A DNA stretch of 64,000 nt from an uncultured Oscillospiraceae bacterium. GTDB lineage: Bacteria > Bacillota > Clostridia > Oscillospirales > Oscillospiraceae. The notes under the pieces were generated by a model that had not been told where the DNA came from, ran no database searches, and saw only the letters and a program-made list of their open reading frames with translations. Shown here one piece after another: positions 55,404 through 64,000 of the stretch. The position numbers and the translations under genes were made by a program. The stretch spans positions 1 to 64,000 of the forward strand of contig CAMVRT010000001.1 of NCBI GenBank assembly GCA_947169975.1, written 5' to 3'. Within the stretch, counting starts at the first letter, position 1, and every line of letters starts with the position of its first letter.

Positions 55404-56399
55404 TCAACCCCCCACGGGGTAGACGATGTCCCGGGCCACCGGACGGTAGAACAGCTTCTCCGCCTCGGTGAAGTCACGGGTCTGGCCCATAAGCCACATG
55501 AGCTTGCAGACCGCCGCCTCGGTGGTCATGTCGTATGCCTCCAGCACCCGGAGGGTGCTCTTGAGGTGGCCGCCCACGTGGTAGACCGTCAGGTCGCTGC
55601 CCTCGTTGGGCACCTGGGTGGTCATGACGATGAGCTTGCCCCGCTCCACGCCGGCGCGGATCACGTCATAGAACCCGTCGTATTCCGGCAGGCCGCCCAC
55701 GCCGAAGCTCTCGATCACCAGACCATCGTACTTGTCCACCATAAATTCCAGCAGCTCCCGGCCGGTGCCGGGGATCAGCTTCAGAAGGCCAACGCCGGTG
55801 TCCAGCTTGTCGTAGAAGGTGGGCTTTTCCCCCACCGGACAGGTCATGTACTGCAAAAGCCGCTCGTCCTGGATCAGCGCCAGATCGGGATGATTGACGC
55901 TGGAGAAAGCGGAAAAGCTCTTGGAATAGGTCTTGCGGGCACGGGTGCCCAGGATCACCTTGCCGTTAAACACGATCTGAACGCCGCCGCCACCGCGACA
56001 GGCGTAGAGGAAGGCGTCGGTGAGATTCCGCTTGGAATCGGTGCCGTCGAACCAGATGGGCTTCTGGGCGCCGGTGAGCACGATGGGCTTGGGGCTGTTT
56101 TGGACAAGGTAGCTCAGGGCGGCGGCGGTATAGGCCATGGTGTCGGTGCCGTGGCTGATGACAAAGCCGTCGTACCGATCGTAATTCTCCCGGATGGTGC
56201 GGGATATGCCCAGCCAGTGCTCCGGGCGGAGATTGGTGCTGTCCAGGGCGTAGAGCTGGATGCAGTCCACCTGGCACAGCTGGCCGATCCGCGGCACGGC
56301 GGACAGCAGCTGCTCTGTATTCAGCTCCGGCGCCAGTCCCTCCGGCGTCACGTCGGAGGCGATGGTGCCGCCGGTGCCAATCATCAGAATCTTTTTCAT
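55404..56399 (-). CDS. Asparaginase (type I)
   Basis: MKKILMIGTGGTIASDVTPEGLAPEL; DGFVISHGTDTMAYTAAALSYL. Confidence 0.92.
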   Translation of the reverse strand: MKKILMIGTGGTIASDVTPEGLAPELNTEQLLSAVPRIGQLCQVDCIQLYALDSTNLRPEHWLGISRTIRENYDRYDGFVISHGTDTMAYTAAALSYLVQNSPKPIVLTGAQKPIWFDGTDSKRNLTDAFLYACRGGGGVQIVFNGKVILGTRARKTYSKSFSAFSSVNHPDLALIQDERLLQYMTCPVGEKPTFYDKLDTGVGLLKLIPGTGRELLEFMVDKYDGLVIESFGVGGLPEYDGFYDVIRAGVERGKLIVMTTQVPNEGSDLTVYHVGGHLKSTLRVLEAYDMTTEAAVCKLMWLMGQTRDFTEAEKLFYRPVARDIVYPVGG

Positions 56400-56408
56400 A
56401 GGCCCTCC

Positions 56409-57500
56409 TTACATCTCCCGGTTGTCCATGGCGGCCAATCCGAAGCGCACCGCCTGTTCGATCTTTTTCCGCGCCGCCTCATCGGCGGCAGCGTCATATT
56501 TCTTCCGCAGCTCCTGCAGGAACAGGCCCCGCAGGGAGTCCTCCCCGCACTTGGCCCACAGATCCTGCTTCATGCGGGTCTGATCCCGCAGCTCCAGCGC
56601 GTAAAATCTGTCCGCCAGCTCCTGCTGCAGCCAGTCAAGGCGCACCGGCGTCTCCGTCTCCCCGGTGAGGATGATGCGGTAAATGTCCTTTTCCGTGTCC
56701 CGGGGCAGTGCGCCGGAGATGGCTGCCAACGGCTGGCTGTCCGTCACATCTACGTTCAAAATCTCATAGCGCCGCGTTCCCATGGGCACGAACCGCAGGT
56801 CGGCCCTGCCCGGTGACACCGTGCCGCACAGCACGCCCTTCTCCCCCAGCTCGTCAAAGCCTCGTCCCTCCATGCAGCCGCAGTAGGCCCAGGCGGTTTT
56901 CCCCAGCCTATGTACGCCGGAGAAGGTGTGCTGATGGCCCAGCGCGGCGTAGTCCACACCGGTGGCGGCCAGCTGCTCCTCCGTCAGCGGGCGGTAGCGG
57001 CTGTCCCGCACGCCTACGTCGCCGTGGAGCACCAGCAGATGCGTCCACCCGTCGTCCGGAGCGGCAAAGCCGCGGAGCACACTGCCGTCGTTTACGGAGG
57101 GGGCGGTAAAGCCTGCGCCCCAGACGCTGCACTGCAGATCCGACAGATCCACCCGCTCCAGCTTGTCCGCCCGAAACACATGGACGTTCTCCGGCCACAG
57201 AATGCGGTCATAGGCGCTGCCGGGGGCGCAGAAGTCGTGGTTGCCGGGAGCGATGAATACCTTGCCTTCAAACCGGCTCAGGGCAAGCGCCAGATCCTCG
57301 CCGGTCTGGCTGAAAAACTCGTCGGAGTCAAAGAGATCACCGGCAAGCAGCATCACTTGTGCGCCCTGTTCGTTGGCGTACTCCACCATCCGGCGCACCA
57401 GCTCCCGGCTCTCCTGCCGTCGTGCTCTCGCCTGCTCCTCCCCCAGCGCACCGTAGGCGCTGTCCAGATGGAAGTCCGCCCCGTGCAGGATCCTGACCAT
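56409..57500 (-). CDS. SbcD/Mre11-like DNA repair metallophosphoesterase (YhaO type)
   Basis: MVRILHGADFHLDSAYG, LLAGDLFDSDEF, FIAPGNHDF, ALGHQHTF. Confidence 0.88.
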   Translation of the reverse strand: MVRILHGADFHLDSAYGALGEEQARARRQESRELVRRMVEYANEQGAQVMLLAGDLFDSDEFFSQTGEDLALALSRFEGKVFIAPGNHDFCAPGSAYDRILWPENVHVFRADKLERVDLSDLQCSVWGAGFTAPSVNDGSVLRGFAAPDDGWTHLLVLHGDVGVRDSRYRPLTEEQLAATGVDYAALGHQHTFSGVHRLGKTAWAYCGCMEGRGFDELGEKGVLCGTVSPGRADLRFVPMGTRRYEILNVDVTDSQPLAAISGALPRDTEKDIYRIILTGETETPVRLDWLQQELADRFYALELRDQTRMKQDLWAKCGEDSLRGLFLQELRKKYDAAADEAARKKIEQAVRFGLAAMDNREM

Positions 57501-57514
57501 GTTGTTTCCTCCCG

Positions 57515-58291
57515 TCATCGAATGTCCACCCGCTCAACTGATACGCATAACCCGGTGGCGTCGTCCAGCGTAAAAATACAGCCCTGTGCCTTGCAAGGCC
57601 CGTCCGCCGGACGGTAGCGCCCGGGCAGACCGCCCAGAAATGTCTCCACCGACTGCTCCGGCCGGATCCCCAGCACGGATTCGATGGGGCCGGTCATGCC
57701 CAGATCGGTGATGTAGCCCGTCCCCTTGGGGAACACCCGCTCATCGGCGGTGGGCACGTGGGTGTGGGTGCCCCACAGGGCGCTGACGCGGCCGTCCAGA
57801 TAATAGGCAAAGGCCAGCTTCTCACTGGTGGCCTCGGCGTGAAAATCCACCAGCGTAAAGGTGGGCTTCTCCCCGCCTTGCAGCAGCCTGTCCGCCGTGG
57901 TGAAGGGATCGGAGGCCTTCCAGTCCAGGTCGCACCGGCCGATGAGGTTCATGACGCCGATGCGGATCCGCCCGCAGTCGTACACGGCCCAGCCCCGGCC
58001 CGGCGTCCGGGCGGAGAAGTTGGCGGGCCGCAGGATATAGGGGTTTTCCTCCAGATAGTCTCCGATCTGCATCCGTCCCCAGGTGTGGTTGCCCAGGGTG
58101 ATGACGTCGGCCCCGGCGGCGAAGATGTCCTCCGCCTGCTCCGGGGTAAGACCCACGCCGGACACGTTCTCCCCGTTGACCACGGTGAAGGCGATGCCTT
58201 TCAGTTTCTTGAAGGCCGGGAGATGCTTTCGCAGGTGGCGCACGCCGCTCTCGCTGGTCACGTCCCCCAGGGCCAGAATGTGGTACAGCAT
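57515..58291 (-). CDS. YmdB family metallophosphoesterase
   Basis: LALGDVTSESGVRHLRKHLP, VNGENVSGVGLTPEQAEDIFAAGADVITLGNHTW, LWGTHTHVPTADERVFPKGTGYITDLGMTGP. Confidence 0.92.
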   Translation of the reverse strand: MLYHILALGDVTSESGVRHLRKHLPAFKKLKGIAFTVVNGENVSGVGLTPEQAEDIFAAGADVITLGNHTWGRMQIGDYLEENPYILRPANFSARTPGRGWAVYDCGRIRIGVMNLIGRCDLDWKASDPFTTADRLLQGGEKPTFTLVDFHAEATSEKLAFAYYLDGRVSALWGTHTHVPTADERVFPKGTGYITDLGMTGPIESVLGIRPEQSVETFLGGLPGRYRPADGPCKAQGCIFTLDDATGLCVSVERVDIR

Positions 58292-58318
58292 GGCACAGTC
58301 CTTTCCAAAATCGGCGCG

Positions 58319-59563
58319 TTATTCCTCCGCGCCGTCGTCCTCAATGCGGTAGCCCTCCGCGATCAGCCACATTTTGATCCGCCGAAAGGCTGCCTCCTTC
58401 TCCGCTGGTTTCATCTTGCGGCGGAGTGGGTATTCCTTCATTTTCCGAGGCAGTTCCCATTTGTCATCCATAATCAGCGACAGGAGCTTGTCGTCCTCCT
58501 CATCCGGAAGGAATGCGCAGCAGGCGACCCGTTTACCCATCTTGCAGTAGACGGCGTGTTTTCCCATGCGCACCTGCCCGTCTGACAGTCGCTCCAACAT
58601 CCGTCCGGCCTCCCGCTCGAATTGCTCGTTTCCTTCGCGGGATTCCTTTTTCCAGTCGCGGATATACTCCCAAAAGCTCTGCTCCAGATCCTTCTCCAGC
58701 GGAGACGACGGTCTGGCTGCGGTATTTTCCCTGGGCAATTTGCCTCCAAAAACGGTTTTTCGCGTCAGATCGGCGGCATAGTTTTTTTCCGGGCGCCCCA
58801 TCATCCCTGCCAGATAGTACTCCTTTGTGCAGTCCGTATAGTATTTTCCCGTGCTGCACTCCACCACACAGGGCAAAGCATACCCGGTGCCGGGCAGGGA
58901 CAGTTTATTTCGTGCAAGAGCCTTTACGGTATCATCAACCGAATCGGCAAGAATAATGATGACCAACATTTGGGCAACCGGCGCCCTGCGTTCTGCACCG
59001 ATCTTAAACAGCGGACGTCCATCCGGGATCTTCCTGATTTGAGAGCAGACCCTACGCGTGATTTCTCCGTAGATCTCTCTGTCGAGATGGGGCACGGAGC
59101 AGAGCGCCAATCTCTTTTCAACCACGGAGTAGAAAACCGTGGGGCTCTGACTGTGGCGGTAGCGCAGGCAAACGATCCTCGTATCCGTCCCTGTGATCGC
59201 GGCATCCCGTCCCCAGCGGCGGCAGCGGCGCAGGATGCGACGCTGCACCTCCTGTCGTGATGTTCCGTTTCTGTGGGTGATGTATTCCTCCCGGTCGACT
59301 CGCCACTGCCGAATACCGTTGAACAAAGCATCCGTTACCATGAGGAACATGTAATTGTGCAGCAGATACCAAATGGCGAATACACCGGTTCCGATAAAGA
59401 GTATGCCGCCCACGGTAAAGAGCGGTTTCTGATCCGGTGCGACAATCGCCATCACGATCAGTACGAAGACCCAAAGAATAGCGGGGATCAGCTGCAAAAA
59501 CTGACACAACACAGTATGCTTCAGCTTGGGAAACTTCACGCACCGGCCCTCCTCCCCGATCAT
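58319..59563 (-). CDS. Hypothetical membrane protein of unknown function
   Basis: Two N-terminal TM segments (QLIPAILWVFVLIVMAIV; FTVGGILFIGTGVFAIWYLL); ORF track start (59986) overlaps rny and is rejected in favour of ATG 59563. Confidence 0.6.
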   Translation of the reverse strand: MIGEEGRCVKFPKLKHTVLCQFLQLIPAILWVFVLIVMAIVAPDQKPLFTVGGILFIGTGVFAIWYLLHNYMFLMVTDALFNGIRQWRVDREEYITHRNGTSRQEVQRRILRRCRRWGRDAAITGTDTRIVCLRYRHSQSPTVFYSVVEKRLALCSVPHLDREIYGEITRRVCSQIRKIPDGRPLFKIGAERRAPVAQMLVIIILADSVDDTVKALARNKLSLPGTGYALPCVVECSTGKYYTDCTKEYYLAGMMGRPEKNYAADLTRKTVFGGKLPRENTAARPSSPLEKDLEQSFWEYIRDWKKESREGNEQFEREAGRMLERLSDGQVRMGKHAVYCKMGKRVACCAFLPDEEDDKLLSLIMDDKWELPRKMKEYPLRRKMKPAEKEAAFRRIKMWLIAEGYRIEDDGAEE

Positions 59564-59611
59564 TCTCCCCTGTTCCTTACATTTTACTATATCTGTTTCT
59601 TTATCGCAAGC

Positions 59612-59645
59612 AGAAAAGGACGCCTTTGCAGGCGTCCTTTTCCGT
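59612..59645 (-). terminator. rny terminator
   Basis: AAAAGGACGCC-tttgca-GGCGTCCTTTT. Confidence 0.85.
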
Positions 59646-59655
59646 AATTCGCTGT

Positions 59656-61209
59656 TTACTTGGCGTATTCCACGACCTTGGTTTCCCGCAGGACGTGGAC
59701 CTTGATCTGGCCGGGGTACTCCAGCTCGTTCTCGATGCGCTTGGCCAGCTCCCGGGCCAGGATGACCATATCGTCCTCGCTGACCTGCTCGGGCTTGACC
59801 ATGACGCGGACCTCGCGGCCGGCCTGGATGGCGTAGCTCTTCTCCACGCCGGGATAGCCGCCGGTGATCTCCTCCAGCTTCTCCAGACGCTTGATATAGT
59901 TCTCCAGATTCTCGCGGCGAGCGCCGGGACGGGCGGCGGAGATGGCGTCGGCCGCCTGCACCAGGCAGGCCACCAGCGTCTTGCACTCCACGTCGCCGTG
60001 GTGGGCCTGGACGGCGTGGATCACGTCTTCCTTCTCGCGATACTTGCGCAGATACTCCACGCCCAGGGCCACGTGGGTGCCCTCGAACTCGTGGTCCAGC
60101 GCCTTGCCGATATCGTGCAGCAGACCTGCCCGCTTGGCGGTGTGGACGTCGGCGCCCAGCTCGGCGGCCATCATGCCGGCGATGTGGGACACCTCGATGG
60201 AGTGCTGCAGCACATTCTGGCCGTAGCTGGTGCGGTAGTGCAGCTTGCCCAGCAGCTTCTGCAGCTCGGGATGCAGGCTGCGCACGCCGGTCTCCAGCAC
60301 GGCGCGCTCACCCTCGGAGCGGATGACGGCGTCCACCTCGCGGCGGGCCTTCTCCACCATCTCCTCGATGTGGGTGGGATGGATGCGTCCGTCGGCGATC
60401 AGCTTCTCCAGCGCCACACGGGCCACCTCGCGGCGGACCGGCTCAAAGCAGGATACCGTGATGGCCTCCGGCGTGTCGTCGATAATGAGATCCGCGCCGG
60501 TCAAGGTCTCCAGGGTGCGGATATTGCGGCCCTCGCGGCCGATGATGCGGCCCTTCATCTCGTCATTGGGCAGGGGTACCACACTGACGGTGATTTCGGC
60601 GGCATGATCGGTGGCGACGCGCTGGATGGCGGTGGCGACGATCTCGCGGGCGCGCTGATCGGCCTCCTCGCGGGCACGTGCTTCGATCTCCTTGATCTTG
60701 AGGGCGGTTTCGTGGGTCACATCGGACTCCACCTGCTCGATCAGGTATGCCTTAGCCTGCTCGGCGGTGAAGCCGGAAATGCGCTCGAGCATCTCGGTCT
60801 GGCTGCGCTTGATGAGCCGGATCTCCTCCTGCTCCTTGTCGGCAGCGGCGTGCTTGGCAGCCAGCGCCTCCTCCTTGCGCTCGATGGTCTCGGTCTTGCG
60901 GTCGATGTTCTCTTCCTTCTGCTGCAGTCTGCGCTCCTGCTTCTGCAGGTCGGCGCGGCGCTCCTTGACTTCCTTCTCGTATTCAGTTCGAGAGCGAAGG
61001 ATCTCCTCCTTGGCTTCCACCAAGGCCTCGCGTTTCTTGCTCTCGGCGTTCTTGATGGCCTCGTTGACGATACGAAGCGCTTCCTGTTCGGCATCGGCGA
61101 TCTTGCGCTCGTCGCGCTTCGCCTTGGACCGATAGATCAGAATACAAGCCAGGACGCCAAGACCGAACGCTGCGACTGCCACCACAATGGCAATCCAGAT
61201 TTTGATCAT
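59656..61209 (-). CDS. rny: Ribonuclease Y
   Basis: 517 aa; N-terminal TM, long coiled coil, [55 protein letters not shown]. Confidence 0.97.
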   Translation of the reverse strand: MIKIWIAIVVAVAAFGLGVLACILIYRSKAKRDERKIADAEQEALRIVNEAIKNAESKKREALVEAKEEILRSRTEYEKEVKERRADLQKQERRLQQKEENIDRKTETIERKEEALAAKHAAADKEQEEIRLIKRSQTEMLERISGFTAEQAKAYLIEQVESDVTHETALKIKEIEARAREEADQRAREIVATAIQRVATDHAAEITVSVVPLPNDEMKGRIIGREGRNIRTLETLTGADLIIDDTPEAITVSCFEPVRREVARVALEKLIADGRIHPTHIEEMVEKARREVDAVIRSEGERAVLETGVRSLHPELQKLLGKLHYRTSYGQNVLQHSIEVSHIAGMMAAELGADVHTAKRAGLLHDIGKALDHEFEGTHVALGVEYLRKYREKEDVIHAVQAHHGDVECKTLVACLVQAADAISAARPGARRENLENYIKRLEKLEEITGGYPGVEKSYAIQAGREVRVMVKPEQVSEDDMVILARELAKRIENELEYPGQIKVHVLRETKVVEYAK

Positions 61210-61220
61210 TGGTTTCCTCC

Positions 61221-61373
61221 TGACAGTTTTATGGTGTATCGAAACGGTTTCCCGTCTGGCATAGACAATAATTGAAAGAATACCCCTGAAATCGGCACGG
61301 GCCTACAAGCTGCCAATTTACATCTTTCAATAATAATCCTCGATAATTTTAACCGCTTTCCATAAAACTGTCA
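61221..61373. mobile_element. MITE-like palindromic element upstream of rny
   Basis: 14-bp perfect terminal inverted repeats TGACAGTTTTATGG/CCATAAAACTGTCA plus internal ATTGAAAGA/TCTTTCAAT. Confidence 0.45.
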
Positions 61374-61402
61374 AGACGCAAGTGAAAGGAAATCGTCTTT
61401 TT

Positions 61403-62146
61403 CTATACCTGCAGATACTGTGCCGCGGCGAAGCCCAGCAGACCGTTATAGTCCACGGTGTACCAGCCGTCCTGCGCGCCGCAAACTGTGACGGCGGTGC
61501 CGTTGGGCATCCGGGCCAGTACGGCGCTGTCTGTGGACGGTGATGCGCGCAGGTTGAGATTTCCGCCCTCTGTGACCACCGTAGCCGGACGGCTCATGCA
61601 GATATCGGTAAACGGGATGCCGAAATACGCCGTCAGCGACCGCACCAGCTCCCGGGCAATGTTCACCACATTGCTCTCGATCCACAGGGCGTCGGCTGTG
61701 TTGTCATGGTAGCCGATCTCCACCAGCACCGCCGGCATCCGGGGCTGGCGCACCTCCCCCAGAGCGGTGGTAGAGCGGGTGGTGACCCGGTTGGGCAGCG
61801 GGTAGATCCGCCGCAGGTTCTCCGCGATCAGCTCCGCGCCTCTCCTGCCGTTGGCGGATGTGGGATAGTAGAAAGCCACGATGCCCCGGGCGCTGCCGGC
61901 GTCGGTGCCGCTGCCGGATGCGTTGGAGTGGAGCGCCAGATAAAAATCGTAATTCCCGGCGTTCCCCTGCCGGATGGCGGCTGCCGCCGAGGTGTTGGGA
62001 TCATTCCGGCCGTAAGTGATGCCGTTGGCGCGGAGATACGGCTCCATGGCGTCGGCGATCTGATTCATCCAATACTCCTCGCTGCCGCTGCCGGTGATGT
62101 AGGGATTGTACTCCTGTGTGGACGGGCTCAAGAAAACGCTGGGCAT
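61403..62146 (-). CDS. N-acetylmuramoyl-L-alanine amidase (Amidase_3) with SH3 domain
   Basis: MPSVFLSPSTQEYNPYITGSGSEEYWMNQIADAMEPYL; LALHSNASG; AVLVEIGYHDN; SH3 NLNLRASPSTDSAVLARMPNGTAVTV. Confidence 0.88.
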   Translation of the reverse strand: MPSVFLSPSTQEYNPYITGSGSEEYWMNQIADAMEPYLRANGITYGRNDPNTSAAAAIRQGNAGNYDFYLALHSNASGSGTDAGSARGIVAFYYPTSANGRRGAELIAENLRRIYPLPNRVTTRSTTALGEVRQPRMPAVLVEIGYHDNTADALWIESNVVNIARELVRSLTAYFGIPFTDICMSRPATVVTEGGNLNLRASPSTDSAVLARMPNGTAVTVCGAQDGWYTVDYNGLLGFAAAQYLQV

Positions 62147-62250
62147 GGCGATTCCCCTTTCACAGTTCTTTTTTCTCCCCATTCTATGGTAATTCCGCGC
62201 AGGGTGTGATAAAATAATGTTTTAGAGCGTAAAGAAAGGCGGGATCTGCC

Positions 62251-63477
62251 ATGAAAGCACAGAGGCCCTATGAACAAGTCACCGTTACACCGAAGGGCGA
62301 AGCCGCCCTTACCGGCGGTCATCCCTGGGTATATGACGGCGAGGTCACCGGCGTGGGCAACCCCACCGACGGCGATCTGGTGGACGTCATCGGTCCCAAG
62401 GGTGCGTATCTGGGCACCGGTTTTTACAATTCACATTCCCGCATCCGGGTGCGTCTGCTGTCCCGCAACGCCAACGACCGGTTTGACGAAGCCTTCTGGC
62501 GGCGGCGTATCCAGTACGCCTGGAGCTACCGCAAGACGGTCATGGGGGAGACTGACAGTCACTGCTGCCGCCTCATCTTCGGCGAGGCGGATCAGTTCCC
62601 CGGTCTGACGGTGGACCGGTTCGAGTCCGTGCTGGTGGCCCAGGTGCTCTCCCTCGGCATGGAACGGATCAAGGGCATGCTGTTCCGCCTGCTGACGGAG
62701 GTCCTCCGCGCCGACGGCCAGGAAATCGCCGGCGTCTACGAGCGCAACGACGTGACCATCCGCGAGCTGGAGGGCATGGAGCAGGTCAAGGGGTGGTACC
62801 CCCTCCCCGGGGATGATGTGCCGGAGCTTACATCGGTTGACATAACAGAGAACAGCATCCGTTACACCGTGGACTTCATCAACGGACAGAAGACCGGTTT
62901 CTTTCTGGATCAGAAGTACAACCGGCAGGCTGTGGCCAAGCTGGCGGCAGGCCGCACGGTGCTGGACTGCTTCACCCACACCGGTTCCTTCGCCCTGAAC
63001 GCCGCCAAGGGCGGGGCGAAGCACGTCACCGCCGTGGACGTCAGTGAGTATGCCGTGGAATGCGCCCGGGAAAACGCCCGCCGCAACGGATTGGATGGCG
63101 TAATGGACTGTCTGTGCGCCAACGTGTTTGACTTGCTGCCCCGGCTTGCCGAGCAGCCGCCCCGCTATGACTTCATCATCCTGGATCCCCCGGCTTTTAC
63201 CAAGAGCCGAAAAACAACGGCCAACGCCATGACCGGGTACAAGGAGATCAACTACCGGGCCATGAAGCTGCTGCCTCGGGGCGGGTATCTGGCTACCTGC
63301 TCGTGCAGCCATTTCGCCACGGAGGAGCTGTTTGTCAGGATGCTTCGCAGCGCCGCCCGGGACGCCGGTGTCCAGCTCCGCCAGATCGAAGCCAGGCAGC
63401 AGTGCGCGGATCACCCCATCCTCTGGGGTGTGGAGGAGACCAGTTATCTGAAGTTCTACCTCTTCCAAGTCATCTGA
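62251..63477 (+). CDS. Class I SAM-dependent rRNA methyltransferase (RlmI/YccW-like)
   Basis: PUA-like N-terminus GHPWVYDGEVTGV; NGQKTGFFLDQKYNRQAVAKLAAGRTVLDCFTHTGSFALNAAKGGAK; FIILDPPAFTKSRKT. Confidence 0.92.
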   Translation: MKAQRPYEQVTVTPKGEAALTGGHPWVYDGEVTGVGNPTDGDLVDVIGPKGAYLGTGFYNSHSRIRVRLLSRNANDRFDEAFWRRRIQYAWSYRKTVMGETDSHCCRLIFGEADQFPGLTVDRFESVLVAQVLSLGMERIKGMLFRLLTEVLRADGQEIAGVYERNDVTIRELEGMEQVKGWYPLPGDDVPELTSVDITENSIRYTVDFINGQKTGFFLDQKYNRQAVAKLAAGRTVLDCFTHTGSFALNAAKGGAKHVTAVDVSEYAVECARENARRNGLDGVMDCLCANVFDLLPRLAEQPPRYDFIILDPPAFTKSRKTTANAMTGYKEINYRAMKLLPRGGYLATCSCSHFATEELFVRMLRSAARDAGVQLRQIEARQQCADHPILWGVEETSYLKFYLFQVI

Positions 63478-63597
63478 CCTGTTACCTTTGTTATTGGCTT
63501 GTCACCAAGTCTTTACGATTTTTTGTTCAGCTGCGGCTATACTGTTTTGCGCCCGGGAAGGGATGCAGCTCATTTTCAGTAAAGGAAGGAACATATT

Positions 63598-64000
63598 ATG
63601 AAAAAAGGATTCAAAATCACCGCCGTTGTGCTGGCGCTGGTTCTTCTGGCCGGCACGCTGGCTTTTTCCATCGTCACCATGCTGGGTGTGCGTGCCATGG
63701 CCCAGGAGCAGGGGCGCACCACGGCGCGGCTGGCGAAGCTGGAGCAGTGGAACCCCTACGATCCGGACGATCCGGGCTACGGGGACTCCGACACCTCGGA
63801 GGATGATGTGATCATTGCCGGCGAGTACACGATCCGCTCCACCGCCGCCATCTCCGACGCCTATCTCTCCGGTGACAGCTCCGCCCTGAGCGCCAAGGAC
63901 AGGGAAACGCTGACCATGGCCTCGGACATTCTGGATGAGATCATCACCGACGGCATGACGGACTATGAGAAGGAACTGGCCGTTTACGAGTGGATGGTGA
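63598..64000 (+). CDS. Secreted or membrane-anchored protein with start of a transglutaminase-like domain (partial)
   Basis: MKKGFKITAVVLALVLLAGTLAFSIVTMLGV...EITDGMTDYEKELAVYEWMV; runs off the window end. Confidence 0.65.
   Translation, partial: MKKGFKITAVVLALVLLAGTLAFSIVTMLGVRAMAQEQGRTTARLAKLEQWNPYDPDDPGYGDSDTSEDDVIIAGEYTIRSTAAISDAYLSGDSSALSAKDRETLTMASDILDEIITDGMTDYEKELAVYEWMV

Noticed and set aside
58319-59986. 555-aa version of the hypothetical ORF starting inside rny
   Set aside because: N-terminal part is antisense-like/alternate-frame sequence overlapping rny and its terminator; ATG at 59563 is the credible start.
59626-61275. 549-aa ORF antisense to rny
   Set aside because: Codon-bias artefact opposite a complete ribonuclease Y.

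Overview
64 kb chromosomal window from a high-GC Clostridia-like Firmicute (probably Oscillospiraceae; judged from gene order and protein style only). Most of it is core translation and transcription machinery on the minus strand: tuf (partial)-fusA-rpsG-rpsL-L7Ae-like, rpoC-rpoB, and a complete S10-spc-alpha superoperon (rpsJ to rplQ, with secY, adk, map, infA, rpoA). Housekeeping genes include secA, lexA, secG, proS, asparaginase, ymdB and rny. Accessory features are a 1235-aa secreted papain-like protease inserted on the opposite strand between rpoC and the str genes, and small low-GC cargo genes near rlmD and secA. The most interesting region is about 20.3-23.6 kb. Downstream of the 3' end of the 23S rRNA m5U methyltransferase gene (rlmD/rumA) lies an integron-like array of one-gene cassettes. 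Each cassette is preceded by an alternative short copy of the RlmD C-terminal coding sequence (..VETVVLMTR..). Three cassette boundaries carry a conserved ~125-bp element with inverted iterons (CAGCGTRAATA/TATTTACGCTG). No recombinase is visible in the window. Other notable signals: a 153-bp MITE-like palindrome upstream of rny, a hairpin array after secA, structured gaps inside the S10 and spc operons, an RGG-like repeat tail on ribosomal protein S3, and a DapF-fold protein that appears to lack its catalytic cysteines. All calls come from reading the sequence and ORF track; no searches were run.
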